The translations under genes and the position numbers were made by a program. The notes beneath the pieces were generated by a model that saw only the letters and a program-made list of their open reading frames with translations, was not told the origin of the DNA and made no database searches. A DNA stretch of 17,767 nt from Pseudolabrys sp. (GTDB lineage Bacteria; Pseudomonadota; Alphaproteobacteria; Rhizobiales; Xanthobacteraceae): contig JAQSCR010000417.1 in the NCBI GenBank assembly GCA_029945495.1, forward strand, positions 1 to 17,767. Direction: 5' to 3'. The stretch's first letter is position 1. Every line of letters starts with the position of its first letter. Positions 7,564 through 14,907 of the stretch are shown here, in pieces.

Positions 7564-8019
7564 CTAGTCGGCCCCCGCCGCGCGATAGACCATCACGCGC
7601 CGGTGCGTAAATACGGCCTCGCCGCGTGCATCGACGCCGCGCACCTCCTGAATTAGCATTTCCATCTTACCGGAGCGGCCTTGCTTCTCATCGACACCGA
7701 CAAAGGTTACGCGGCAGGTAAGTACGTCGCCGACAAAAATTGGCCGCTCGTAATGGAAGCTCTGTTCGCCCGCCAGCACGCGGCGACGATCGAGATCGCG
7801 GGTCCAGGTTGGCTCTTCCCGCGCCATGAAGGTGACCGGGAAAGTAGGCGGCGCAATGAGTCCGGCCAGCCCGCGAGCCTTAGCAACCGCAACGTCGCGG
7901 TACGCCGGATTGGGATCGCCGATAGCGGCGGCGAATTTCGCCACCGCGCCTTTCTCGACCTCGACGATAAAAGGCGAGCTTACCGAACCAATCAATGAGT
8001 GATCTATTTCGACGGTCAT
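7564..8019 (-). CDS. MaoC N-terminal-type dehydratase-fold protein, HadA-like
   Basis: This 151-residue hot-dog protein matches the MaoC_dehydrat_N type: FAAAIGDPNPAYRD (29-42), APPTFPVTFM (56-65) and GEQSFHYERPIFVGD (84-98). In HadA-type proteins this fold is the substrate-binding, non-catalytic half of a heterodimeric (R)-enoyl-CoA hydratase, and the GD-x-N-x-x-H catalytic motif is absent here (GDPNPAY has no His in place). The gene follows the ACAD gene by 19 bp on the same strand with GGGGA about 8 bases before its ATG. A plausible partner is the HadB-like protein at 696-1121; that pairing is inference. Alternatively it is a homodimeric mesaconyl-type or beta-hydroxyacyl hydratase-like protein. 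Confidence 0.85.
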   Translation of the reverse strand: MTVEIDHSLIGSVSSPFIVEVEKGAVAKFAAAIGDPNPAYRDVAVAKARGLAGLIAPPTFPVTFMAREEPTWTRDLDRRRVLAGEQSFHYERPIFVGDVLTCRVTFVGVDEKQGRSGKMEMLIQEVRGVDARGEAVFTHRRVMVYRAAGAD

Positions 8020-8038
8020 GGACGGTTTCCCCGGACGG

Positions 8039-9190
8039 CTACTTCTTCCATTGGCTGTTGTTGCGGCCGAGAATAGCCGCGGCGATCATGTTCTTGTGGA
8101 TCTGCAGCGTGCCGCCATAGATCGAGCCGCCGCGCACTTCGGCATAGCGATGCACCAGCGGATAGTCCTTGGTGTAGCCGTTGGCGCCGCAGATCTGGAT
8201 TGCGTCATCGCAAATTTCCTTCGCGGCCTTGGCGGTGAAGACTTTCGCGATCGACGTTTCGAGAGGAACCGGCAATCCGGTCTTCTCGGCACTGCTGGCG
8301 GCGCGATAGACCAACAATTCCGCGGCGTCGAGCTTCACGCGCATTTCGGCGAGCATCCACTGAATGCCCTGAAAGTCGGCAATTTCGCGGCCGAACTGAT
8401 GCCGTTCCTTGGCGTAGCCGAGCGCAAATTCGTAAGCCGCCAGCGCCGAACCGAGCATGCGCGCTACGCTGCCAAGGCGCTCCGCATTGTAGACACTGAT
8501 CAGCTTGCCGAAGGCGTTGCCGTCGAGCAACACATTGCTGCGGGGCACGCGGCAGTCGTCGAAGTAAAGCTCGAACAGCAGTTCGTCGGCCATGTTGAGC
8601 GTGCCGCGGGAATGGCTAAAGCCGGGCGTATCATGTGGCACGATCACGGCGCCAATATCGCGCGCTTTGCCGCTGTCGCCGAACCGGCAATAAACCAGCG
8701 AGCATTCGTTGAAATTGACGAAGCTGACGAATTGCTTACGGCCGTTGAGCACGACCGTATCGTCATCGATGCGGGCGCGCGTTTTCATGGCTGTGGCCGC
8801 GGAGCCGGCTTCCGGTTCTGTAATGGCAATGGAAATTCCAAGCTCGCCGCGGCATAGCGGCGCGACAAAACGTTCGCGTTGATCGTCTGTACCGTATTCC
8901 GCGATCGCCCCCACTGCGCCGGTGGACGTGCGATGCGCCAAGCCACCAAGAATCGGTGCGCAGGCTTGCAACGTACGAATGATGAGCAATGTGTCCAGCA
9001 GCGGCAGGCCCAGGCCGCCGCAGGCCTCGGGCATGTTGAGACCGAGGAGCCCCTGCTCTGACATGGCCCTGCGCAGCCGCCGCACGCCCTCGACGCTGGC
9101 GTCTGCGAGCATCGGCTCGAGCCGGCGCGCGAAGGCACCCCGCGCGGCTTCCATTAGCTCCCGCTGGCGGCCGGAAATCTGAAAATCCAT
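8039..9190 (-). CDS. Acyl-CoA dehydrogenase (true dehydrogenase type)
   Basis: This 383-residue protein has the classical ACAD signatures ITEPEAGSAA (123-132), ERHQFGREIADFQGIQ (262-277) and QICGANGYTKDYPLVHRYAE (332-351). It should oxidise an acyl-CoA to the 2-enoyl-CoA and pass electrons to ETF. The usual catalytic Glu in IYEGT is Gly359 (IYGGT). Glu237 in YNAERLGS sits where isovaleryl-CoA and long-chain acyl-CoA dehydrogenases carry their alternative base, so activity, possibly on branched or bulky substrates, is expected; this assignment is from pattern memory, not an alignment. It is first in a unit with the HadA-like gene and diverges from flavin reductase 1 across a dyad matching that upstream of mocR. 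Confidence 0.93.
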   Translation of the reverse strand: MDFQISGRQRELMEAARGAFARRLEPMLADASVEGVRRLRRAMSEQGLLGLNMPEACGGLGLPLLDTLLIIRTLQACAPILGGLAHRTSTGAVGAIAEYGTDDQRERFVAPLCRGELGISIAITEPEAGSAATAMKTRARIDDDTVVLNGRKQFVSFVNFNECSLVYCRFGDSGKARDIGAVIVPHDTPGFSHSRGTLNMADELLFELYFDDCRVPRSNVLLDGNAFGKLISVYNAERLGSVARMLGSALAAYEFALGYAKERHQFGREIADFQGIQWMLAEMRVKLDAAELLVYRAASSAEKTGLPVPLETSIAKVFTAKAAKEICDDAIQICGANGYTKDYPLVHRYAEVRGGSIYGGTLQIHKNMIAAAILGRNNSQWKK

Positions 9191-9234
9191 GGGGTCTCAG
9201 TCTCCCTTGGGGCTCCGGAATTGCATTAGCCCAG

Positions 9235-9260
9235 AATGTACCCTTATCAATCGGTACATT
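9235..9260. promoter_or_regulatory. 26-bp operator AATGTA-N14-TACATT (site B, ACAD/flavin reductase)
   Basis: The hexamers and spacing are identical to the site before mocR, and here the dyad extends to 8 bp (AATGTACC/GGTACATT). It lies between the divergent ACAD and flavin reductase genes. A minus-strand TTGATA (9245-9250), possibly the -35 of the ACAD unit with a weak TAATGC 16 bp on, lies inside it. This supports co-regulation of both genes with the CoA ligase unit. Confidence 0.65.
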
Positions 9261-9276
9261 GTGACTTGAAAGTCAC
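9261..9276. promoter_or_regulatory. Short palindrome next to operator B
   Basis: GTGACTT and AAGTCAC are exact reverse complements around the dinucleotide GA, directly abutting the 26-bp dyad. It lies in the leader or promoter of flavin reductase 1. It could be a second protein-binding site or a small RNA hairpin; its function is unknown. Confidence 0.35.
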
Positions 9277-9367
9277 CCTATTTCAAGGCAAAATTGGTTC
9301 AGACCTGAAATCGTCATGGCGGAGGCTCGCGCCGTTGGCACACAAAAATAGAGCAAGGAAGCGCCTT

Positions 9368-9877
9368 ATGCTGCACGCCGATCCTGTGAACTCGGAAGAA
9401 TTCAAACAAGGCATGCGGCGGCTAGCGGCGGCCGTCAACATTGTATCGACCTTGGAAGACGGCCACCCCGGCGGCATGTTAGCTACCGCGGTGTGCTCCG
9501 TCAGCGCCGACCCGCCGAGTCTTTTAGCCTGCGTGAACCGCGGCAGCCGAACTCACAGCGCGCTCATCCAGTCCGCGGCATTCTGCGTCAACGTGCTTGC
9601 CGACGATCAACTCATGCTCGCCCGCGACTTCCTTTCCCATAAAGGCGCCGCCCGCTTTGGTTTATGCCGCTGGACGACATTGGTTACAGGATCTCCCGCC
9701 ATCGACGATGCTATGATCAATTTCGACTGCAAAGTCTCGGAATCTTTCGATGCCGGCACCCACGATATCATCGTCGGTCGCGTCGTCTCTGTCCGCCGAC
9801 GCGCCAACGGCGCGCCATTGCTCTATTTTGAAGGCGATTATCGCAATCTCGCCAAAGCCATGCCAACGACCGCCTGA
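9368..9877 (+). CDS. NAD(P)H:flavin reductase 1 (HpaC/RutF-like family)
   Basis: This 169-residue flavin reductase-like protein has FKQGMRRLAAAVNIVST (12-28), the flavin-binding segment ATAVCSVSADPPSLLACVNR (39-58), THDIIVGRV (131-139) and PLLYFEGDY (150-158). Such small reductases supply free FMNH2 or FADH2 to a separate monooxygenase. The reading frame extends upstream to 9236, but that ATG lies in the operator dyad, and the upstream residues do not look like the family. AAGGA precedes the ATG at 9368. No monooxygenase gene is adjacent; the ACAD-fold oxygenase candidates at 1149-2312 and 15984-17150 are the likely partners, the latter having its own reductase. It converges with the biotinyl carrier gene only 8 bp away. 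Confidence 0.92.
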   Translation: MLHADPVNSEEFKQGMRRLAAAVNIVSTLEDGHPGGMLATAVCSVSADPPSLLACVNRGSRTHSALIQSAAFCVNVLADDQLMLARDFLSHKGAARFGLCRWTTLVTGSPAIDDAMINFDCKVSESFDAGTHDIIVGRVVSVRRRANGAPLLYFEGDYRNLAKAMPTTA

Positions 9878-9885
9878 CTGCCCTG

Positions 9886-10107
9886 TCAGGAATCGATGAT
9901 GGCAACGACTTGGCTTTCATCGACAGGCTGACCAGCCTCTATCGCGATCTCCGCCACCCGCCCAGCGCATGGCGCGACGATCGGAATTTCCATTTTCATG
10001 GACTCAACAATGACAATCGGATCGCCTTGAGCGACCGTGTCCCCCACCTTGACCGCCAATTCGAAGACCACGCCGGTCACCGGTGACAATACTTCTTGTC
10101 TCGCCAT
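9886..10107 (-). CDS. Free-standing biotinyl (BCCP) carrier protein
   Basis: The 73-residue protein is a single biotinyl/lipoyl-attachment domain: SPVTGVVFELAVKVGDTVAQ (8-27), then the biotinylation motif ESMKMEIP with Lys38 as acceptor, then the second half of the barrel (GQPVDESQVVAIIDS). It shuttles carboxybiotin between biotin carboxylase and carboxyltransferase. AAGGG lies about 4 bases before the ATG at 10107; a GTG 30 bases upstream (10137) is possible but less likely. It diverges from the carboxyltransferase gene across a 290-bp region holding a degenerate copy of the 26-bp dyad. The separate small carrier suggests the biotin carboxylase at 1-664 may lack a biotinyl domain, which the window cannot show. 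Confidence 0.93.
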   Translation of the reverse strand: MARQEVLSPVTGVVFELAVKVGDTVAQGDPIVIVESMKMEIPIVAPCAGRVAEIAIEAGQPVDESQVVAIIDS

Positions 10108-10189
10108 GCCGCCCTTGCGCTCCCTTAGGTATCCCACTTTCAGGAATGCCGACTATTGGGCCATTCTGCAAGTATCGTGGGGTACAATA

Positions 10190-10217
10190 TTGATATAATG
10201 ATTTTATCCGCTAGGAT
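10190..10217 (+). promoter_or_regulatory. Candidate promoter of the carboxyltransferase unit
   Basis: TTGATA (10190-10195) and TAGGAT (10212-10217) are 16 bp apart on the plus strand. The region is AT-rich and lies under the degenerate dyad at 10197-10222. The transcript leader before the chosen carboxyltransferase ATG would be about 170 nt. Confidence 0.4.
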
Positions 10218-10222
10218 ACATT
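10197..10222. promoter_or_regulatory. Degenerate 26-bp operator (site C, biotinyl carrier/carboxyltransferase)
   Basis: AATG and CATT are spaced by 18 bp exactly as in the two perfect sites, and the dyad extends outward to ATAATG/CATTAT (10195-10224). The right half TACATT with the preceding G is identical to the other sites, while the left half reads AATGAT instead of AATGTA. It covers the -10 of the likely carboxyltransferase promoter. A related half site, GGTACAAT, lies at 10181-10188. It is probably a weaker site for the same regulator. Confidence 0.4.
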
Positions 10223-10235
10223 ATACGCGATACGG

Positions 10236-10256
10236 CGCCCTTGCCACGGAAGGGCG
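10236..10256 (+). other. Leader hairpin upstream of the carboxyltransferase gene
   Basis: CGCCCTT and AAGGGCG form a 7-bp GC-rich stem around a 7-base loop in the probable leader of the carboxyltransferase mRNA. No T run follows, so it is not an obvious attenuator; it may affect mRNA stability or be incidental. Confidence 0.3.
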
Positions 10257-10397
10257 GATGGGGCCCGCGAAAAGATGACGAAAATAAGGACGAAAGGCGC
10301 ACTGGCAGTTCCTCAGGCCAGCCGCCAGGACATTGATCGACGCAACGACCGTCCGCATGCCGCGTGCGCGCCACCGCGACAAGAAAGGTTTCGAGGG

Positions 10398-11936
10398 ATG
10401 GAGCAGGAAACAATAAGGGACCTCGCTGCCCGCCGGGCTCGTGCCCGGGCGATGGGCGGCGACGCGGCGGTCGACAAATTGCGCGCGGCCGGAAAGCTGA
10501 CGGCACGCGAGCGCCTTGAGGTCCTGCTGGATGATGGTTCGTTCCGCGAAATTGGCCTTCTTGGCCGCAGCCAGCACCCCAAACTCCACGACCGCACGCC
10601 CGCCGATGGCTTGATCGCCGGCTGGGGAACGATTGACGGCCGTCAGGTCTATGTTGCCGCCGAAGATGCGACCGTCATCGCCGGTACGCGCGGGCGCGTC
10701 GCCGAAGTGAAGACGTCTCGCGTCCGAGAACTCGCGCTCAAGCATAAGCGACCGTTCATCGCATTGATGGAAGCCGGCGCGGGGCGCTTTCAGGAAAACA
10801 ATGGAGCGACCGCGGCCAACCTCGGCCATCGATTCCGCGAGCATTATCAATTGTCGGGGCGCGTGCCGCAGGTGGCCGCCATGATGGGCGCCGGCTTCGG
10901 CGGTCCCTCGTTCACCGCGATGCAGTCGGACTTCGTCACCATTGTGCGCGGGACCGGCTTTCTTGGCATGTCGGGGCCGGCGGTGGTCAAGGTCGGCATC
11001 GGCCGCGAAGTAACCGCGGAAGCAATCGGCGGCGCTGAAAAGAGCGCGGCTTCGACGGGGCAGGCCGATCATTTGGCGGAGAACGATACAGAGGCGCTCC
11101 AGTCCATCCGCCAATTTCTTTCATTCTTTCCATCAAACTGCGACGAAACCCCGCCGCGCGCGGCACCGCGTTCCGCCACGGCGGACGAACCGCAAGGCGC
11201 CGAGCGTCTTGTTGCATTGGTCCCCGATAATCACCGCCGCGCCTACGACATGGAACAACTGCTTCGGCTTATCGTCGACGGCGAAGAACTTTTATACTAT
11301 CGGCCGCTATATGCGCGCAATCTCATTACCGCCTGGGCGCGGTTTGAAGGCGAGACGGTCGGCATCATCGCCAACAATCCCATGCACATGGCTGGCGCCC
11401 TGGACGAGAAGGCAATTCAGAAGGCGCGGAAGTTCGTCGAAATCTGCGACGCCTTTCATATACCATTGGCTTTTTTCATCGATTGCCCCGGCTTCATGGT
11501 CGGGCCGGATATCGAGGACCATCGGATGGTGTCCCTTGCCTCGCGCTATCTCAATACGGTGCTGGCCGCGAGCGTGCCGAAGGTCACCATCGTGCTGCGC
11601 AAGGCTATCGGGCTCGCCTATATCGCCCTCGGTGGCAAAGCGATGGGGCCGGACGCCATCGTGGCTTGGCCCACCGCGCAATTCGACGTGATGGGTCCTG
11701 CCGCCGGCGTTGAACTGACATATGCGCGCGACATCGCCAAAGCCGAGGATCCCGCCGCCAAACGGCGCGAACTGATGGCACAGGCCGAGGCGCAGGCCTC
11801 CGCTTATCTTGCCGCCGAAATGGCGCTTATCGATGACGTCATCGATCCCACCGAGACACGTTCTGTCATCCTTGGCGTGCTTGCCCGCGCAGCCGACACG
11901 CACAAGCCTGGCTTCAAGCACCGCATCGATCCATAA
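10398..11936 (+). CDS. Acyl-CoA carboxylase carboxyltransferase (beta) subunit
   Basis: This 512-residue carboxyltransferase of the PccB/MccB/AccD type transfers CO2 from carboxybiotin to an acyl-CoA. The start motif KLTARERLEVLLDDGSF (33-49) is typical, as are the oxyanion-forming GAGFGGPSF (164-172) and IALGGKAMG (409-417), CPGFMVGPDIE (363-373), and the C-terminal AWPTAQFDVMGPAAG (423-437). The frame is open upstream to an ATG at 10275, but the family start and AAAGG 9 bases ahead favour 10398. The substrate (propionyl-, methylcrotonyl-, geranyl-like or another acyl-CoA) is not decided by sequence. Likely partners are the divergent biotinyl carrier and the biotin carboxylase at the left edge. 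The FAD oxidoreductase follows after 25 bp, so they share a transcript. Confidence 0.93.
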   Translation: MEQETIRDLAARRARARAMGGDAAVDKLRAAGKLTARERLEVLLDDGSFREIGLLGRSQHPKLHDRTPADGLIAGWGTIDGRQVYVAAEDATVIAGTRGRVAEVKTSRVRELALKHKRPFIALMEAGAGRFQENNGATAANLGHRFREHYQLSGRVPQVAAMMGAGFGGPSFTAMQSDFVTIVRGTGFLGMSGPAVVKVGIGREVTAEAIGGAEKSAASTGQADHLAENDTEALQSIRQFLSFFPSNCDETPPRAAPRSATADEPQGAERLVALVPDNHRRAYDMEQLLRLIVDGEELLYYRPLYARNLITAWARFEGETVGIIANNPMHMAGALDEKAIQKARKFVEICDAFHIPLAFFIDCPGFMVGPDIEDHRMVSLASRYLNTVLAASVPKVTIVLRKAIGLAYIALGGKAMGPDAIVAWPTAQFDVMGPAAGVELTYARDIAKAEDPAAKRRELMAQAEAQASAYLAAEMALIDDVIDPTETRSVILGVLARAADTHKPGFKHRIDP

Positions 11937-11961
11937 CGCTAGCCGCGCAGAGGCCATCTCC

Positions 11962-13539
11962 GTGAACAATTCAACCCGCCCATCCGTAGGGGATATGGAA
12001 ACGGACGTCATCGTCGTCGGATTTGGCGCCGCGGGCGCCGTCGCCGCTATAGAAGCGTCCGATGCCGGCGCGCGCGTTATGCTTATCGAAAAGATGGCAT
12101 TTCCCGGAGGGTTGTCGATCGCGTCGGCCGGCGGCATTCGAGTCTCGGACGATAGCACGGAAGCGCTGCGCTATCTGGAAGCGACCTGCGGCGAACGCAC
12201 ACCCTTGCCTCTCCTGCGGGTACTCGCAGACGGCATGACTCAAGTGCCGGATTATATACGGCGCCTCGCCGTCCTTAACGAAGCGACGGTGCGAGTGACC
12301 CCCGCCCTCGGCAATTACCCGCTGCCTGGTTACGAAGCCCTTGCCTATTGCGAAGTCGAAGCGGTACCTTCACTGGAAGGCCAGCCTGGCTATCACGCGA
12401 TGCAGCCCGTGAAGAACGGCACGCGACTGTTTAAGGTACTGGAAGACAATGTCCATGCGCGCCAAATCGAAGTCGTTTTCGAGATGCCGGCTCAACGATT
12501 GATCGCCGAAGATGGACGCATTATCGGTCTAACCGCGTTGCGCCAAGGGCGGCCTATCTCCATTCGCGCCCGCAGAGGCGTAATCCTTGCGTGCGGCGGC
12601 TTTGAAGCCGACGCCGAGATGCAGCGGCAATATTTTCAGGTCGGCCAGGTTCTCACCGGGTCGTTTCTCGGCAATACCGGCGACGGAATCCGCATGGCGC
12701 AAGCGGTGGGCGCTGATCTTTGGCACATGTGGCACTATCATGGTCCCTATGGGATCGAACATCCTGACCCTGCCTACCCGTTCGGTTTGTATCTCAAGGC
12801 CGTCCCAATGTGGACGCCGGGCCGCGCAGACTTTGTATCGGATCTCGGCGTCAGTTCTGAGCCTGGCAAGGCCTCGGAAAAAGCCCTCGCGCGCCTGGCC
12901 TGGATCCTGCTGGATCAGACCGGCCGGCGCTTCATGGACGAGTATCCGCCCTATCCCGGAGATACAGGCGTGCGGCCCTTCGATGCATTCGATTCCAAGA
13001 CGCAGCGGTTCCCGCGCAACCCCGCTTTCATCGTATTCGACGAAGTAGGCCGCGCCATGTATCCGCTCGGCCGCGTCGTCCATAACGATCATTACGAACG
13101 CTACACTTGGAGCGCAGATAACAGCGCAGAGGTGGCCAACGGCATTTTCAAACGGGCCGACAACCTGTCACAGCTTGCCGCGATCATGGAAGTACCCGAG
13201 GCCGACTTGGTGGCGAGCATCGCACGCTGGAACGAGGCTGTGCACAACATGCACGATAGCGATTTTGGGCGTCTGCCGGAGACAATGGTCGCGATTGAGA
13301 AGCCGCCGTTCTTTGTCGGGCGCGTCCGCCCGCTCGTCATCAACACGCAAGGTGGCCCGCGGCACAATGAACGTCAGCAAGTTCTTGATCCGTTTGGCGC
13401 ACCGATACCACGACTTTATGCCGCCGGCGAACTCGGCAGCGTGTTCGGCCACCTGTACATGAGCGGTGGCAATCTCACCGAATGTGTGGTCGGCGGCTGG
13501 ATCGCAGGACGCCACGCCGCAGCGCTGGATCCGACATGA
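11962..13539 (+). CDS. FAD-dependent oxidoreductase of the fumarate reductase/KstD flavoprotein family
   Basis: From GTG 11962 (AGAGG about 8 bases before) the protein has 525 residues; an in-frame ATG at 11995 is an alternative. The N-terminal Rossmann motif is VVGFGAAG (18-25), with Glu43 at the end of the second strand to bind FAD ribose. The C-terminal FAD segment is LYAAGELGSVFGHLYMSGGN followed by TECVVGGWIAGRHAA. This architecture covers FrdA/SdhA-like enzymes, flavocytochrome c and 3-ketosteroid dehydrogenases, which add or remove hydrogens next to a carbonyl. No signal peptide is visible, so it is probably cytosolic. It follows the carboxyltransferase closely and precedes the exporter. 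A ring or side-chain dehydrogenation step is a reasonable but unproven role. Confidence 0.87.
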   Translation: MNNSTRPSVGDMETDVIVVGFGAAGAVAAIEASDAGARVMLIEKMAFPGGLSIASAGGIRVSDDSTEALRYLEATCGERTPLPLLRVLADGMTQVPDYIRRLAVLNEATVRVTPALGNYPLPGYEALAYCEVEAVPSLEGQPGYHAMQPVKNGTRLFKVLEDNVHARQIEVVFEMPAQRLIAEDGRIIGLTALRQGRPISIRARRGVILACGGFEADAEMQRQYFQVGQVLTGSFLGNTGDGIRMAQAVGADLWHMWHYHGPYGIEHPDPAYPFGLYLKAVPMWTPGRADFVSDLGVSSEPGKASEKALARLAWILLDQTGRRFMDEYPPYPGDTGVRPFDAFDSKTQRFPRNPAFIVFDEVGRAMYPLGRVVHNDHYERYTWSADNSAEVANGIFKRADNLSQLAAIMEVPEADLVASIARWNEAVHNMHDSDFGRLPETMVAIEKPPFFVGRVRPLVINTQGGPRHNERQQVLDPFGAPIPRLYAAGELGSVFGHLYMSGGNLTECVVGGWIAGRHAAALDPT

Positions 13540-13618
13540 GATAGGCGCCGCACCTTATCGGCATCACCAACAGAAACGGCGCCCCTGCAAAGATATTTCT
13601 AGCGCGGAAAAGAATCCA

Positions 13619-14659
13619 ATGTTACAGAGTTCGCAGGCTTCGGAACGTCCCCTTTTTGTTTACGTGCCGGGCATCGCATTGTCGGCGTTTGTCGCAATCT
13701 GCGGATATTTGACCGCACCTTACGTCGCTAAAGTCCTGCCGATCCCGAGCATGGTGATCACCCTCGTCGCCGGCATCGCCCTTCACCCGCTGGCCGCGCG
13801 TCCTGCGATGCAGCCCGGCATGAGCTTTTGTGTAAGAACCGTGCTGCGCTGGTCGGTCGCGCTTTTGGGATTGCGCGTCGGCATAAGTGACGTCGCTGCA
13901 TTGGGCCTTCAAATAGGCACATTGCTGATCCTGGCCATGGTCGCAACGCTGATATCGGGCTTCGCCTTTGCGCGGTTGAGCGGCCAGGAAGCAGGCTTTG
14001 GCGCCTTGGTCGGAGTCGGGACTGCCGTCTGTGGCGCCTCGGCCACCTTAGCGGTCTCGACCGTCGTGCCGAATTATCCGGGAAAGCAAGCTGACATCGC
14101 ATTCGTCATCGTCGCCATCAACGCGCTCGCCACACTCGCGATGCTGTTCTATCCACCGCTGTGCATTCTTCTCGGTTTCGATCAACAGACCATCGGCGTC
14201 ATGTTAGGTGGCACGATTCATGACGTCGCCCAGGTCGTGGGGGCGGGCTATGCGGTGTCGACAGCAACAGGCAATACCGCAGTGATCGTCAAATTGTTTC
14301 GAGTATTTCTACTGCTACCGGTAGTGCTCGGTGTCGGCTGGCATTTCACCAGGATAGGACAACAACATGACGTTGCACGGGTGCCTGTGCCCATGTTCGG
14401 AATCGTCTTCCTCATGCTCTGTGCCGTGAATAGCGCAACACCGTTGTTTTCGGCGGCACTACCGCTCTATTTACCGATCAAAGACACATTGGTCGATTTA
14501 TCGAACTGGGGTTTACTGCTTGCAATTGGCGCGCTGGGGCTAGGCACCTCAATCAAAGCCATATTGAACCTCGGGTGGCGTCACGTTACCACAGTCCTTG
14601 GAACAACCGCCGTCATCCTTGTATTGGTAGCTGGCGGGTTGTTACTCATCGGTCTCTGA
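13619..14659 (+). CDS. Putative sulfate exporter family (YeiH/PSE) membrane protein
   Basis: This 346-residue protein consists almost wholly of hydrophobic segments (about ten helices) and carries the family motifs GTAVCGASATLAV (134-146), LGGTIHDVAQVVGAG (196-210) and IVKLFRV (223-229). The length is normal for the family. Members such as SuyZ have been proposed to export sulfate released during sulfonate breakdown, though for most family members the substrate is unproven. It follows the FAD oxidoreductase by 79 bp on the same strand, probably in the same unit. Its placement in a CoA-catabolic cluster with two ACAD-fold oxygenases suggests an organosulfur substrate (inference). The frame is open to 13466 within the preceding gene; ATG 13619, with GGAAAAGA ahead, is the sensible start. 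Confidence 0.88.
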   Translation: MLQSSQASERPLFVYVPGIALSAFVAICGYLTAPYVAKVLPIPSMVITLVAGIALHPLAARPAMQPGMSFCVRTVLRWSVALLGLRVGISDVAALGLQIGTLLILAMVATLISGFAFARLSGQEAGFGALVGVGTAVCGASATLAVSTVVPNYPGKQADIAFVIVAINALATLAMLFYPPLCILLGFDQQTIGVMLGGTIHDVAQVVGAGYAVSTATGNTAVIVKLFRVFLLLPVVLGVGWHFTRIGQQHDVARVPVPMFGIVFLMLCAVNSATPLFSAALPLYLPIKDTLVDLSNWGLLLAIGALGLGTSIKAILNLGWRHVTTVLGTTAVILVLVAGGLLLIGL

Positions 14660-14673
14660 CAACGCTGCACCAA

Positions 14674-14696
14674 CGAAAGGAAAGCGTTTTCCTTCG
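14674..14696. terminator. Hairpin in the convergent exporter/LysR gap
   Basis: CGA-A-AGGAAA pairs with TTTCCTTCG with one bulged A, a few bases after the exporter stop. No clear T run follows, so intrinsic termination is uncertain, but position between two convergent genes fits a terminator. The remaining 14697-14907 shows no convincing gene or repeat. Confidence 0.35.
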
Positions 14697-14907
14697 TCAA
14701 AATGGTAGGCGTTTTCGCGCGCGGCTCGACGCATGCGGTACAAACACAAGTAGGCACGATGGAGTTGGCGACCGCAAGGCAGCCGGTCAGTAGTGGGAAT
14801 TCCACGGCGGGAATCAAGAATTGGCGACTGCGCAACCCTTATCTGCTCCCTCTATTGGAGCAAATTGTAGTCAGAAACTATAGTGCGATCTCTTCGCAAC
14901 CTTACAA

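Noticed and set aside
9236..9367. N-terminal extension of flavin reductase 1
   Set aside because: The upstream ATG falls inside the 26-bp dyad, the 44 extra residues do not resemble flavin reductases, and AAGGA precedes the ATG at 9368.
10275..10397. Upstream start for the carboxyltransferase
   Set aside because: The family begins close to residue 1 of the 10398 start, and the 41 extra residues are basic and featureless.
10221..11114. Minus-strand frame of 297 codons opposite the carboxyltransferase gene
   Set aside because: It is a shadow of the strongly supported carboxyltransferase on the plus strand.
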